From contig CAWHEG010000031.1 in the NCBI GenBank assembly GCA_963828405.1, forward strand, positions 1,798,001-1,862,000: a DNA stretch of 64,000 nucleotides, written 5' to 3'. Below the pieces are notes generated by a model. The model saw nothing but the letters and a program-made list of their open reading frames with translations. It did not search any database and had not been told where the DNA came from. The position numbers were made by a program, and so were the translations under genes. Position 1 is the first letter of the stretch. Each line of letters opens with the position of its first letter. Source of the DNA: JANMJD01 sp963828405. Its GTDB lineage: Bacteria; Actinomycetota; Acidimicrobiia; Acidimicrobiales; Ilumatobacteraceae. Positions 15,369 to 23,459 of this stretch are shown in pieces.

Positions 15369-17885
15369 TCATTGGGCCGGGCGGGACGAGCCGCTCCCGG
15401 TGATGACCGACCGTTTCGCCACCTCGGTCACGGCGATGTAGGCCACCGTGATCGCCCCCAGCGTGGCCAGGACGGCGATCGACGGACGGGTGAGGCCGAG
15501 ATCCCCGGCGAATGACGAGAACGGCAGCGCCACGGTGATCACGGCGACGAGAGCCGAGGCGACGACCAGTGCCGTGGCGGGCCGGCTGCGCCAGGCGCGC
15601 CGGCGTGTGCGCAGCACGAGCATCACCGCCAGCTCGGTGGCCGTGGACTCGATGAACCAGCCGGTGCGGAACATCTCGGCGTGCCCGTGGAACCCGACAC
15701 GGAGCACCCAGAACGTCATCAGGTCGAAGGCGGAGCTGATCAACCCGAACCTGATCATGAAGTTGCGCAGGTGGTGGGTGTCCCACCCGTGCGGGTCGGC
15801 GACGGACTCCGGGTCCACCCGATCGGCGGCGATCGTCATCCCGGGGATGTCGGAGAGGAAGTTGAGCAGCAGGATCTGGCGGGGCAGCAGCGGGAGGAAG
15901 GGCAGCACCACGGCGGCGCCGGCCATCGAGAGCATGTTCCCGAAGTTCGCCGAGATCGTTACCTGGACGTACTTGATCGTGTTGGCGAAGACCCGGCGTC
16001 CCTGGCGGATGCCCTCGGCGATCACCCCGAGGTCCTTGTCGAGCAGGACGATGCTCGCCGTGTGCCTGGCGACATCGACGGCGGTGTCCACCGAGATCCC
16101 GACATCGGCGCTGCGCAGCGAGGGTGCATCGTTGATCCCGTCGCCGAGGTATCCGACCGTGTGCCCGGTCCGCCGCAGGGCGGCGATGATCGACTCCTTG
16201 TGCAGCGGGTCGACCTCGGCGAACACGGCGATGTCGCCGACGATCGCGTCGAGCGCTGCGGGCGAGAGCACGGCGAGCTGCTCGCCGGTGACCAGCCGGC
16301 CCGGGTCGAGCCCGACGGCCGCCGCGGCGTGGGCCGCGGCGAAGCGGTTGTCCCCGGTGATCAGCTTGGTGGCCACCCCGAGCTCGGCCAGTTGGGCGAT
16401 GGCGTCGGCGGCATCGCCCTTGGGCGGGTCGGTGAAGCAGAGGAATCCGGCGAAGGCCATGGAGGACTCGTCGCTCGGCCGCAGGGTGGTGGGGGCGTCA
16501 CCCCGGTACGTTCTCGTCGCCAGACCGAGGACCCGCAGGCCCTGGCGGGAGAGCGACTCGAAACGGGCCCGGAGGTCGTCAGCAGCCTCCGGCTCCACCG
16601 TGCAACGGCTCAGCACCGACTCGAAGGCGCCCTTGGCGATCAGCTGCGCCACGCCGTCGTGTTCGACGAGCACCGAGAGCATGCGGCGGGTGAAGTCGTA
16701 GGGCAGCTCGTCGATCAGCCGGCCGGCCACCTCGGCCGGGGTGGGGGTTGCGGCAATCGCCGCGTCGATCGGGTTGTCGAATCCCCGCTGGCTCGAGGCG
16801 TTGAGCCAGGCCAGGGTCCTCACATCCTCCGAGGGCCCCCCGGCGGCGTCGAACGCCCCGGCGAACTCGATCGAGCCCGCCGTGAGGGTGCCGGTCTTGT
16901 CGGTGCACAGCACGTCGATCGCCCCGATGTCCTCGATCGCGTCGAGCCGCTTGACGATCACCTTGGCCTTGGCCATCCGCCGGGCGCCGTGGGAGAGGGT
17001 GACGGTGACGATCGTCGGCAGCAGCTGGGGCGTCAGGCCGACGGCGAGGGCCAGCGAGAACAGCAGCGACTCGAGTACCGGACGTCGCAGCGCCACGTTG
17101 GCGACGAAGATCCCGACGACCAGGACGGCGGTGGTCCGCATCAACAGGAACCCGAAGCGCCGCAGTCCGAGCTCGAACGCCGTCGGCAGGTGGGCCTTGG
17201 CGACGCTGGCGCCGACCTTGCCGTACTCGGTGTCCGCCCCGACCCTGGCGACGACGGCCGATCCCGTGCCACTGATGACATGGGTGCCGCACCACACGAC
17301 GTTGGTCCGCTCCCCGAGCCGTGTCGCCTCGTCGACGATGCCCGGGCACTTCTCGACCGGGAAACTCTCACCGGTGAGCGCCGCCTCGTCGAGCAACAGC
17401 GAGTCCGACACGAGCACGCGGGCGTCGGCGGCGATCACGTCGCCGGCCCGCAGTGCCAGCAGGTCGCCGACCACGACGTCGTCGAGCGGCACCTCCGCCT
17501 CCCGGCCGTCGCGCCGCACGCGGGCGTTGACCTGCACGGCGGCCATCAGGTCCTCCACGGCCCGCACGGCGCCACGTTCCTGGACGTAGCCGAGCGTCGC
17601 GCTGGCCGTCGTGATGACGAGGATGATGATCCCGTCGGTCGTGTCGCCGAGCGCCACCGACAGCGCCGTCGCACCGATGAGCAGGAGCACGATCGGGTTC
17701 TCGATCTGACGGACTGCCAGCCGCCATTCCGCCGTCCGCCGTGCGCCGTGCAGGCCGGCTCCGCCCACGCGCCGTTTGGCGGCCTCGGGCGAGTCCAGCC
17801 CGTCGGCACCAGAGCCGACCTCGGCATACAACGTCGCCTCGTCGCGGGCCCAGAACGATCTGGTCTCCGCACGGGGGTCCGGCAC
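15369..17885 (-). CDS. mgtA: MgtA-type magnesium-importing P-type ATPase (P3B)
   Basis: This 838-residue ATPase has the actuator motif LTGESFPV, phosphorylation motif CTDKTGTLT and hinge LGDGINDAPSL. TM4 has LTPQLLPTIV and TM6 has LLNFLSDIPGMTIAADRVD. The last two are signatures of MgtA/MgtB magnesium importers. The frame is intact, unlike the other P-type ATPase in the window. The GTG start at 17885 is the first plausible codon. The 101-bp region shared with divergent nagA has no visible M-box or mgtL-like leader. The C-terminal half has six predicted membrane helices, as usual. Confidence 0.92.
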   Translation of the reverse strand: MPDPRAETRSFWARDEATLYAEVGSGADGLDSPEAAKRRVGGAGLHGARRTAEWRLAVRQIENPIVLLLIGATALSVALGDTTDGIIILVITTASATLGYVQERGAVRAVEDLMAAVQVNARVRRDGREAEVPLDDVVVGDLLALRAGDVIAADARVLVSDSLLLDEAALTGESFPVEKCPGIVDEATRLGERTNVVWCGTHVISGTGSAVVARVGADTEYGKVGASVAKAHLPTAFELGLRRFGFLLMRTTAVLVVGIFVANVALRRPVLESLLFSLALAVGLTPQLLPTIVTVTLSHGARRMAKAKVIVKRLDAIEDIGAIDVLCTDKTGTLTAGSIEFAGAFDAAGGPSEDVRTLAWLNASSQRGFDNPIDAAIAATPTPAEVAGRLIDELPYDFTRRMLSVLVEHDGVAQLIAKGAFESVLSRCTVEPEAADDLRARFESLSRQGLRVLGLATRTYRGDAPTTLRPSDESSMAFAGFLCFTDPPKGDAADAIAQLAELGVATKLITGDNRFAAAHAAAAVGLDPGRLVTGEQLAVLSPAALDAIVGDIAVFAEVDPLHKESIIAALRRTGHTVGYLGDGINDAPSLRSADVGISVDTAVDVARHTASIVLLDKDLGVIAEGIRQGRRVFANTIKYVQVTISANFGNMLSMAGAAVVLPFLPLLPRQILLLNFLSDIPGMTIAADRVDPESVADPHGWDTHHLRNFMIRFGLISSAFDLMTFWVLRVGFHGHAEMFRTGWFIESTATELAVMLVLRTRRRAWRSRPATALVVASALVAVITVALPFSSFAGDLGLTRPSIAVLATLGAITVAYIAVTEVAKRSVITGSGSSRPAQ

Positions 17886-17986
17886 GCCGCCATCTGATCA
17901 CATCGGGGATGGTGGCCACGGTCCGCCGGGCGACCGCCGTCCGGCAGGGGAGGTTACGGCGCTATCGTCGGCGAACGGGGAGTGAC

Positions 17987-19210
17987 ATGGCAGGCATCCG
18001 GGGTGGCCGAGGACACGGCGCGACGCTCGACGCCTCCGTCCGGACCGTGATCCGGGGTGGCCTGGTCGTCGACGGCGGCCCGAAGGCGCCGCGCGTCGCC
18101 GATGTCGCCATCGCGTACGGCATGATCATCGATGCCGCCCCGGCGCTCTGCGTCCCCGCGGCGGAGGTGATCGACGCGACGGGGTGCATCGTGGCGCCCG
18201 GGTTCGTCGACCTGCAGGTCAATGGGGGTCTGGGGATCGATCTCACCGCCGAACCGGAGCGGATCGGCGAACTCGCCCGGCACCTCGTCACCGGCGGCGT
18301 GACGTCGTTCCTCCCGACGATCATCTCCACCAGCCCGTCCGGCATCCAACGGGCGATCGCCGCATTCGACGGGCACCGGGATCGGGCGCCAGCCGGCGGT
18401 CCGAGCGGGGCGAGAGCGCTCGGCCTGCACCTCGAGGGCCCGTTCCTCAACCCGACGCGCGCCGGAGCGCATCCCCGCCACCACCTCCGCCCGCCGGACG
18501 TCGAGGAGGCCCGGGGGTGGACCGGTGGACAGGTCGCCCTGGTCACCCTGGCGCCCGAGCTGCCCGGGGCGCTCGAGGTCGTCGACCTGCTCGTCGGCCG
18601 CGGGATCGCCGTCTCGGCTGGTCACAGCGCGGCGACCGCCGCCGAGTTCGCCGCCGCCGTCGGGCGCGGGCTGAGCGGGGTCACCCACCTCTACAACGCG
18701 ATGGCGCCGTTCACCCATCGGGAGCCGGGCATCGTCGGTGCGGTCCTGGCCGGCACGGGCCTCACGGTGGGGGTGATCGTCGACGGGGCGCACGTCGACC
18801 CGGCAATGGTGACCGTCGCCTGGCGCGCCCTCGGGCCCCGGCAGTTCGCCCTGGTCAGCGACGCGGTGGCCGCCGCCGGACTCCCCGACGGCCGGTACCC
18901 GCTCGGCGATTCGGAGGTCGTCGTCACCGCGGGTGTGCCGCGGACTCCGGCAGGGGTGCTCGCCGGGAGCACCCTGGCGATGAACCGGGCCGTCGGCAAC
19001 CTCGTGGCCGTCACCGGATGCCCGGTGCGGCTCGCCTGCGCGTCGGCCTCGTCGATCCCTGCTCGTCTGCTCGGCCGACGTGACATCGGCAGGATCGGAC
19101 CCGGGCGACCGGCCGACATCGTCGTGCTGTCGAGAAGCTTCGACGTGGTTGCCACCATCGTCGGCGGGCAGGTCGTCCACGATCCCCACCACAGGATGTC
19201 GCCTCGCTGA
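17987..19210 (+). CDS. nagA: N-acetylglucosamine-6-phosphate deacetylase
   Basis: This 407-residue amidohydrolase removes acetate from GlcNAc-6-phosphate. Motifs in order: APGFVDLQVNGG, the metal-binding HLEGPFLN, SAGHS, VTHLYNAM, VDGAHVDP and the catalytic Asp in LVSDAVA. GGGGAG lies 5 nt before the ATG. nagB follows after 15 nt, so the two steps that turn GlcNAc-6-P into fructose-6-P are co-transcribed. This probably serves recycling of cell-wall or chitin amino sugars. A TATCGT about 20 nt upstream may be the promoter -10. Confidence 0.95.
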   Translation: MAGIRGGRGHGATLDASVRTVIRGGLVVDGGPKAPRVADVAIAYGMIIDAAPALCVPAAEVIDATGCIVAPGFVDLQVNGGLGIDLTAEPERIGELARHLVTGGVTSFLPTIISTSPSGIQRAIAAFDGHRDRAPAGGPSGARALGLHLEGPFLNPTRAGAHPRHHLRPPDVEEARGWTGGQVALVTLAPELPGALEVVDLLVGRGIAVSAGHSAATAAEFAAAVGRGLSGVTHLYNAMAPFTHREPGIVGAVLAGTGLTVGVIVDGAHVDPAMVTVAWRALGPRQFALVSDAVAAAGLPDGRYPLGDSEVVVTAGVPRTPAGVLAGSTLAMNRAVGNLVAVTGCPVRLACASASSIPARLLGRRDIGRIGPGRPADIVVLSRSFDVVATIVGGQVVHDPHHRMSPR

Positions 19211-19225
19211 GAGATCGGAGCCGTC

Positions 19226-20009
19226 ATGGAAGTGATCATCGTTCCGGACCCCCCGGCCGCGGGCGCGCCTGGTGGCCGACGCCGTCGTCGAGCTGCTCGC
19301 CCGTCGACGCCATACCGTGCTCGGGCTGGCCACCGGGAGCTCACCGCTGTCGACCTACGGCGAACTGGTCGAGCGGTACCGGGCCGGCACGGTGTCCTTC
19401 GCCGGCGCGCGGGCCTTCCTGCTCGACGAGTACATCGGGTTGCCCGCCGACCATCCGCAGAGCTACATCGCCTTCATCCGGCGCCACTTCACCGATCTGA
19501 TCGACCTCCCGCCGGGCGCGGTCCGTGCGCCGGACGGGCGGGCCGAGGACCTGCCCGGGGCGTGCGCCGCCTACGAGTCGGCGATCGTCCGGGCCGGAGG
19601 AATCGACCTCCAACTGCTCGGGATCGGCGGTGACGGCCACATCGGGTTCAACGAACCGACGTCCTCGCTCGGCTCGCGCACACGCGTCAAGACGCTCACC
19701 GAACAGACCCGCCACGACAACGCCCGGTTCTTCGGCGGGCTCGACGAGGTGCCCCGTCACGTGCTCACGCAGGGGATCGGGACCATTCTCGAAGCTCGGC
19801 ACCTGATCCTGATCGCCACGGGTGGGGCGAAGGCGGTGCCGGTCGCCCGCGCCGTCGAAGGGCCGCTGACGGCGATGGTGCCGGCCTCGGCCGTGCAGCT
19901 CCACCCCCACGCCACGATCGTCGTCGACGAGGCCGCGGCGGCGCAGCTCACCCTCGGCGACTACTACCGATCGGCGTTCGAGTCCAAGCCGCGCTGGCAA
20001 CGGCTCTGA
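19226..20009 (+). CDS. nagB: Glucosamine-6-phosphate deaminase (apparent frameshift in a C6 run)
   Basis: NagB converts glucosamine-6-phosphate to fructose-6-phosphate and ammonia. The start MEVIIVPD at 19226 follows a GGAG 5 nt upstream. The remainder, from LVADAVVELL on, is in another frame. Removing one C from the CCCCCC run at 19249-19254 joins them into one protein of about 260 residues. Motifs include LGLATGSSPLSTY, LLDEYIG, IGGDGHIGFNEP and SRTRVKTL. Without the correction the first possible start would be a GTG at 19272, which loses the first strand. A real slip-prone gene is possible, but a sequencing error in the C run is simpler. Confidence 0.9.
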
Positions 20010-20016
20010 ACGGGTT

Positions 20017-20565
20017 CTAGCCGGTGATCACCGACATGATCTGGCCGACCGACGGCAGGTCGCCCGGGTCGACGTGGAGCGAAGGGTTCCACAGCTGCGA
20101 CCGGAGCAACGCCTTCGGGCACTGGGTGTACACCGCCGTGGTGGTCACCACGATCACGGTGGTCGGTGCCCCGCCGTCGGCAGCGAAGCCGGCGCGCAGC
20201 CCGGGGTCGGTGGAGATCCGAGCCGTCCCGTTGACCCGCAGGGTCACGCCGGCGCCGGGAACGAGGAAGAGCAGACCGATGCGCTCGTCGGCGACGAGGT
20301 TGTGCAGCGTGTCGAGGCGGTTGTTTCCCCGGCGATCGGGGATCAGCAGTGTGCGCTGATCGGCGACGCGCACGAAGCCGGCCGGATCGCCCCTCGGTGA
20401 GCAGTCCATCCCACCTGCCCCTGCGGTCGCCACGATCACGAACGGCGACGCCTCGATGTACGCCCGGTGCAGCTCGGTGAGGTGGTCGATCTCCTTGGTG
20501 ATCGACGCCGGGACCGGCTCGCCGTACAGGGCGGCCAGTTCGCCCGGGGTGCGGATGATCGACAC
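20017..20565 (-). CDS. Pyridoxamine 5'-phosphate oxidase-fold flavoprotein (MSMEG_1061-like)
   Basis: This 182-residue split-barrel protein probably binds FMN or F420. VIVATAGAGGMDCSPRGDPAGFVRVAD carries the core strands, LLIPDRRGNNRLDTL the cofactor-binding segment and GLLFLVPGAGVTLRVNGTA the second half. GNNRLDTLHNL is typical of the MSMEG_1061 branch. No substrate is known for this branch. The gene is convergent with nagB (7 bp) and has its own leaderless promoter. Confidence 0.85.
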   Translation of the reverse strand: MSIIRTPGELAALYGEPVPASITKEIDHLTELHRAYIEASPFVIVATAGAGGMDCSPRGDPAGFVRVADQRTLLIPDRRGNNRLDTLHNLVADERIGLLFLVPGAGVTLRVNGTARISTDPGLRAGFAADGGAPTTVIVVTTTAVYTQCPKALLRSQLWNPSLHVDPGDLPSVGQIMSVITG

Positions 20566-20571
20566 ACGGCG

Positions 20572-20577
20572 AGGCTA
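20572..20577 (-). promoter_or_regulatory. -10 element of the PNPOx-fold gene, leaderless
   Basis: On the minus strand TAGCCT lies 6 nt before the GTG at 20565. Confidence 0.58.
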
Positions 20578-20666
20578 CTCGTTCGTGCGGGACCCCGGTC
20601 TCCGGTACCGAGCACCGGCCCACCGCCGTGCCCGGCCCTGCCACCCCCGGCGACGGCCCGCCGGTA

Positions 20667-21155
20667 TCAGTCGGTCGGGACCGGGAACACCTCGACGTCG
20701 CGGGCCGTGCGGGCCAGCGACTGGTACCGGCGGTCGGCGAACCACCACCGGCCGCCGACGCGGCGGTACTCGTCGCGGTAGAGGCCGTGGATCACGGACC
20801 AGCGGCCGGTGGAGGCGAACTGGCGCAGCTCGCTCATCCACATCCGCCCCGTCGCCCGATCGGCGTCACCACCCGTGCGCAGCACGAAGTGGCTGTTGAG
20901 CACCACGAACTGGAAGAACTCGAACTGGGCCAGCGAGCTCCCGATGAACTCCCCGAGTTGTTGGGGACCGTGGAACGACGTCGAGCCGAGGTTCTGCAGG
21001 TCGACGGTCACGGTCGCCTCCGGCAGGAAGAGGTCGTGCAGTCCGCTCCACACCTGGCGCGTGCAGGTGTCGGCGTAGGCGGCGTGCAGCCGGCCGAGCG
21101 CAACGGTGTCGATGGTGTCCTGCAGGTCGTCGTCCATGGCGCTGGATTCTGGCAT
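20667..21155 (-). CDS. SnoaL/NTF2-like protein
   Basis: This protein of up to 162 residues has the cone-shaped NTF2 fold pattern. A long N-terminal helix (DTVALGRLHAAYADTCT) is followed by WSGLHDLFLPEATVTVDL, then antiparallel strands ending in GGRWWFADRRYQSL. Such proteins act as small isomerases, hydrolases or binding proteins; no catalytic set is recognisable here. The start may be the ATG at 21155 or the one at 21137 (MDDDLQDT). The gene diverges from the methyltransferase gene. Confidence 0.75.
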   Translation of the reverse strand: MPESSAMDDDLQDTIDTVALGRLHAAYADTCTRQVWSGLHDLFLPEATVTVDLQNLGSTSFHGPQQLGEFIGSSLAQFEFFQFVVLNSHFVLRTGGDADRATGRMWMSELRQFASTGRWSVIHGLYRDEYRRVGGRWWFADRRYQSLARTARDVEVFPVPTD

Positions 21156-21190
21156 CCGGATCGGTGGGGGACCGGAAGTGGGCCGACCAC

Positions 21191-21196
21191 TACGGT
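21191..21196 (+). promoter_or_regulatory. -10 element of the methyltransferase gene, leaderless
   Basis: TACGGT lies 6 nt before the GTG at 21203. It argues for that start rather than the GTG at 21164. Confidence 0.55.
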
Positions 21197-21202
21197 CGGA
21201 TC

Positions 21203-21754
21203 GTGGACGACGATCGCCGGAGGTGGGACGAACGCTGGGGCGATCGTCCCCTGGCCGAGCCCGTGCCGCCCGATGCCCTGGTCGGGCACGAGGGGCTGCT
21301 GCCCAGTGCCGGCCGGGCGCTCGACGTCGCCTGCGGCCTCGGGGCGACCGCCCTCTGGCTGGCCGGGCGGGGCCTCGACGTGACCGGCGTCGACGTCTCG
21401 CCGGTCGCCGTCGCCCGCGCCGAGGCGGCGGCGGCGGTCCAAAGCCTGTCGGAGCGGTGCCGGTTCGGCGTCGTCGATCTCGACACCGGGATCGGTGAGG
21501 CCGGACCGTTCGACGTCGTGGTCTGCCAGCGATTTCGCGACCCGCGGATCTATGCGGAGCTCGCCGACGTGCTCGCCCCGGGCGGCCTGATCGTGATCAC
21601 CGTGCTGTCGACGGTCGGGCGCGCCGATACGTCCTCGCCCTTCCTTGCCGCGCCCGGCGAACTGGAACTCGCCTTCGCCCAATTCCGACTCGTCTCCTCC
21701 ACCGAGGCCGACGGCGAGGCGTCGCTCGTCGCCCGCAGGCCGGGGCCGCGTTGA
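21203..21754 (+). CDS. Class I SAM-dependent methyltransferase
   Basis: This protein of about 183 residues has the Rossmann motifs LDVACGLGATALWLA (motif I), VTGVDVSPVAVARAEA (post I) and a late strand GGLIVITVLS. It is short for the family and has no added substrate domain, so the substrate is unknown. Position SPFLAAPGELELAF suggests the tellurite-resistance (TehB)-like or UbiE-like branch. The GTG at 21203 is preferred because a -10 element sits 6 nt upstream; an earlier GTG at 21164 would add 13 residues. Confidence 0.82.
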   Translation: MDDDRRRWDERWGDRPLAEPVPPDALVGHEGLLPSAGRALDVACGLGATALWLAGRGLDVTGVDVSPVAVARAEAAAAVQSLSERCRFGVVDLDTGIGEAGPFDVVVCQRFRDPRIYAELADVLAPGGLIVITVLSTVGRADTSSPFLAAPGELELAFAQFRLVSSTEADGEASLVARRPGPR

Positions 21755-21782
21755 CGTCGGGCCGGCGGCGCCGGCAGGGGCG

Positions 21783-22481
21783 TCAGACGACCTCCGTCTC
21801 CAGCAGCGGCGCTCCGTCGAACCGGTCGACGGTGGCGAAGGTCGACACGGGGTGGCGCTTCAGTCGGCTGGCGATGTGCACCGGATGCCCGAGGAAGATC
21901 GTCGCCGCCAGCGCATGGTCGTCCGGCAGCCCGAGATCGGCCGCCACCACCGGCTCGGCCCGGCTGAGGAACGTCGTCAGCACTCCGCCCAGGCCACGGG
22001 CGCGGGCGGCCAGCAGGATGCTCCAGCAGAACGGGAAGATCGAAGCGCCGCCGGTCAGTGGCAGCCGGTCGAGGTCCTTGTCCATCACGGCGATCCGCCC
22101 CAGGTCGCCGGCGACGACCAGCACGACGGGGACCTCGGCGATCCCGTCGATCAGCGGGTTGGGAACGTGGCCGGCGGTCGGCGGTTCGGCCCGCTCGAGG
22201 CGGTAGCCGGCAGCGGTGACCACCGTGAAGGGTGTGACGCCGGTGTGCGAGATGGCGACGTACTCGTCCCACACCGGGCGCATCGCGTCGGCCAGGCGGG
22301 TGCGGAGAACCGCGTCCTTGACCACCGCCACCCTCCACCCCTGACGGTTGCCGCCGCTGGGGGCGAAGCGGGCGTCATCGAGGATCTCCCACACCGTGTG
22401 GTCGTCGACCGGCTGGTCGGTGAACTCCCGCGCCGCGCCGGTCGACCGCAGCGCAGCGACGAGGTCGACACCGCTGGTCAT
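21783..22481 (-). CDS. Nitroreductase family protein
   Basis: This FMN-dependent nitroreductase-fold enzyme has about 232 residues. The FMN phosphate region is RSTGAAREFTDQPVDD, followed by ILDDARFAPSGGNRQGWRVAVV. The C-terminal part has the flavin-contacting GLGGVLTTFL and the ATIFLGHP strand. Members reduce nitro groups, quinones or flavins. The ATG overlaps the stop of the upstream luciferase-like oxidoreductase gene (ATGA), so the two are coupled and may act on the same compound. Confidence 0.87.
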   Translation of the reverse strand: MTSGVDLVAALRSTGAAREFTDQPVDDHTVWEILDDARFAPSGGNRQGWRVAVVKDAVLRTRLADAMRPVWDEYVAISHTGVTPFTVVTAAGYRLERAEPPTAGHVPNPLIDGIAEVPVVLVVAGDLGRIAVMDKDLDRLPLTGGASIFPFCWSILLAARARGLGGVLTTFLSRAEPVVAADLGLPDDHALAATIFLGHPVHIASRLKRHPVSTFATVDRFDGAPLLETEVV

Positions 22482-23356
22482 CTGCACATCGCTCCGGCGA
22501 GTTCGCGCCACTCGGCGAGCGGCACGGCCTTCGGGTCGTGGGGGAGGACCTGCACACAGACGTGGTTCGCGCCGGCCTCGTGGTGAGCGCGCACCCGGCG
22601 GACGACATCGTCGAGCGATCCCCAGCCGACGATGGCGTCGACGAGTTTGTCGGACGGTCCCGACAGGTCGTCGTCCGTCCAGCCCAGCCGTCGCAGGTTG
22701 TTGGTGTAGTTCGGCAGTGCGAGGTAGGTCTTCATGAACCGCCGGGCGATGTCACGGGCGGTCGTCGGGTCGGACTCGAGCACCACCGTCACCTCGGGGG
22801 CGAGCAGCGCGTCGGGCCCGAGCGTCTCACGGGCCAGTGCCGTGTGCTCCACGGGCACGAAGTACGGGTGGGCGCCCAGGCCCCGCTCGGCCGACAGCCG
22901 GAGCATCCTCGGACCGAGTGCGGCCAGCACCCGCCGGGGCGGAGTCGTCGGGGGCGCGGCGAAGAACATCGAGCGGTCCATCGCGTCGAGGTAGGCGACC
23001 ATCGTCGAGTACGGCTTGTCGTAGCTCGCGCCGTGGACGCCCTCGACCATCACCTGGTGGCTGACGCCGATGCCGAGGAGGAACCGTTCGGGGAACGCTT
23101 CGGTCAGCGTTTTCCAGCCGGCCTGCATCGTCATCGGCTTGCGGGCGTGGAGGTTGGCGATCCCCGTGGCCAGCACGATCCGCCGGCTCGCCGACAGCAG
23201 CAGGGCGACCGAGGCGAACGGATCACGCCCGACGGACTCGGGGACCCACAGCGCACCGTACCCGAGCTCGTCGAGCTCGGCGACCACCTCCTGGGCCCGG
23301 GTCATCGGTTGCATGTCCAGCTGGGAGGTCCACAGACCGATGTGACCGAGTTCCAT
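22478..23356 (-). CDS. LLM class F420-dependent oxidoreductase (MSMEG_4141-type)
   Basis: This 292-residue luciferase-fold protein belongs to the branch predicted to use coenzyme F420. The N-terminal strand is HIGLWTSQLD; ELGYGALWVPESVGRDPF and ATGIANLHARKP follow. ERFLLGIGVSHQ is the conserved phosphate-binding segment. The absence of an SsuD-like N-terminus separates it from the FMN monooxygenase at 13.5 kb. It has a leaderless promoter and is translationally coupled to the nitroreductase downstream. F420 use is inferred from family membership. Confidence 0.87.
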   Translation of the reverse strand: MELGHIGLWTSQLDMQPMTRAQEVVAELDELGYGALWVPESVGRDPFASVALLLSASRRIVLATGIANLHARKPMTMQAGWKTLTEAFPERFLLGIGVSHQVMVEGVHGASYDKPYSTMVAYLDAMDRSMFFAAPPTTPPRRVLAALGPRMLRLSAERGLGAHPYFVPVEHTALARETLGPDALLAPEVTVVLESDPTTARDIARRFMKTYLALPNYTNNLRRLGWTDDDLSGPSDKLVDAIVGWGSLDDVVRRVRAHHEAGANHVCVQVLPHDPKAVPLAEWRELAGAMCR

Positions 23357-23363
23357 GCGGGGG

Positions 23364-23369
23364 ACCGTA
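23364..23369 (-). promoter_or_regulatory. -10 element of the F420-type oxidoreductase operon
   Basis: On the minus strand TACGGT lies 7 nt before the ATG at 23356. Confidence 0.58.
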
Positions 23370-23459
23370 TTCGGCGCGGTACACCGACGGCGACCCGGTG
23401 TCCCGCTCAGGCCGGGAGGCCGAGCAGTACCGGCATGTGGTGGACCTCGACGGCCGCCG

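Noticed and set aside
17886..17986. A magnesium riboswitch (M-box) before the MgtA-type gene.
   Set aside because: The 101-bp intergenic region is too short and shows none of the conserved paired elements.
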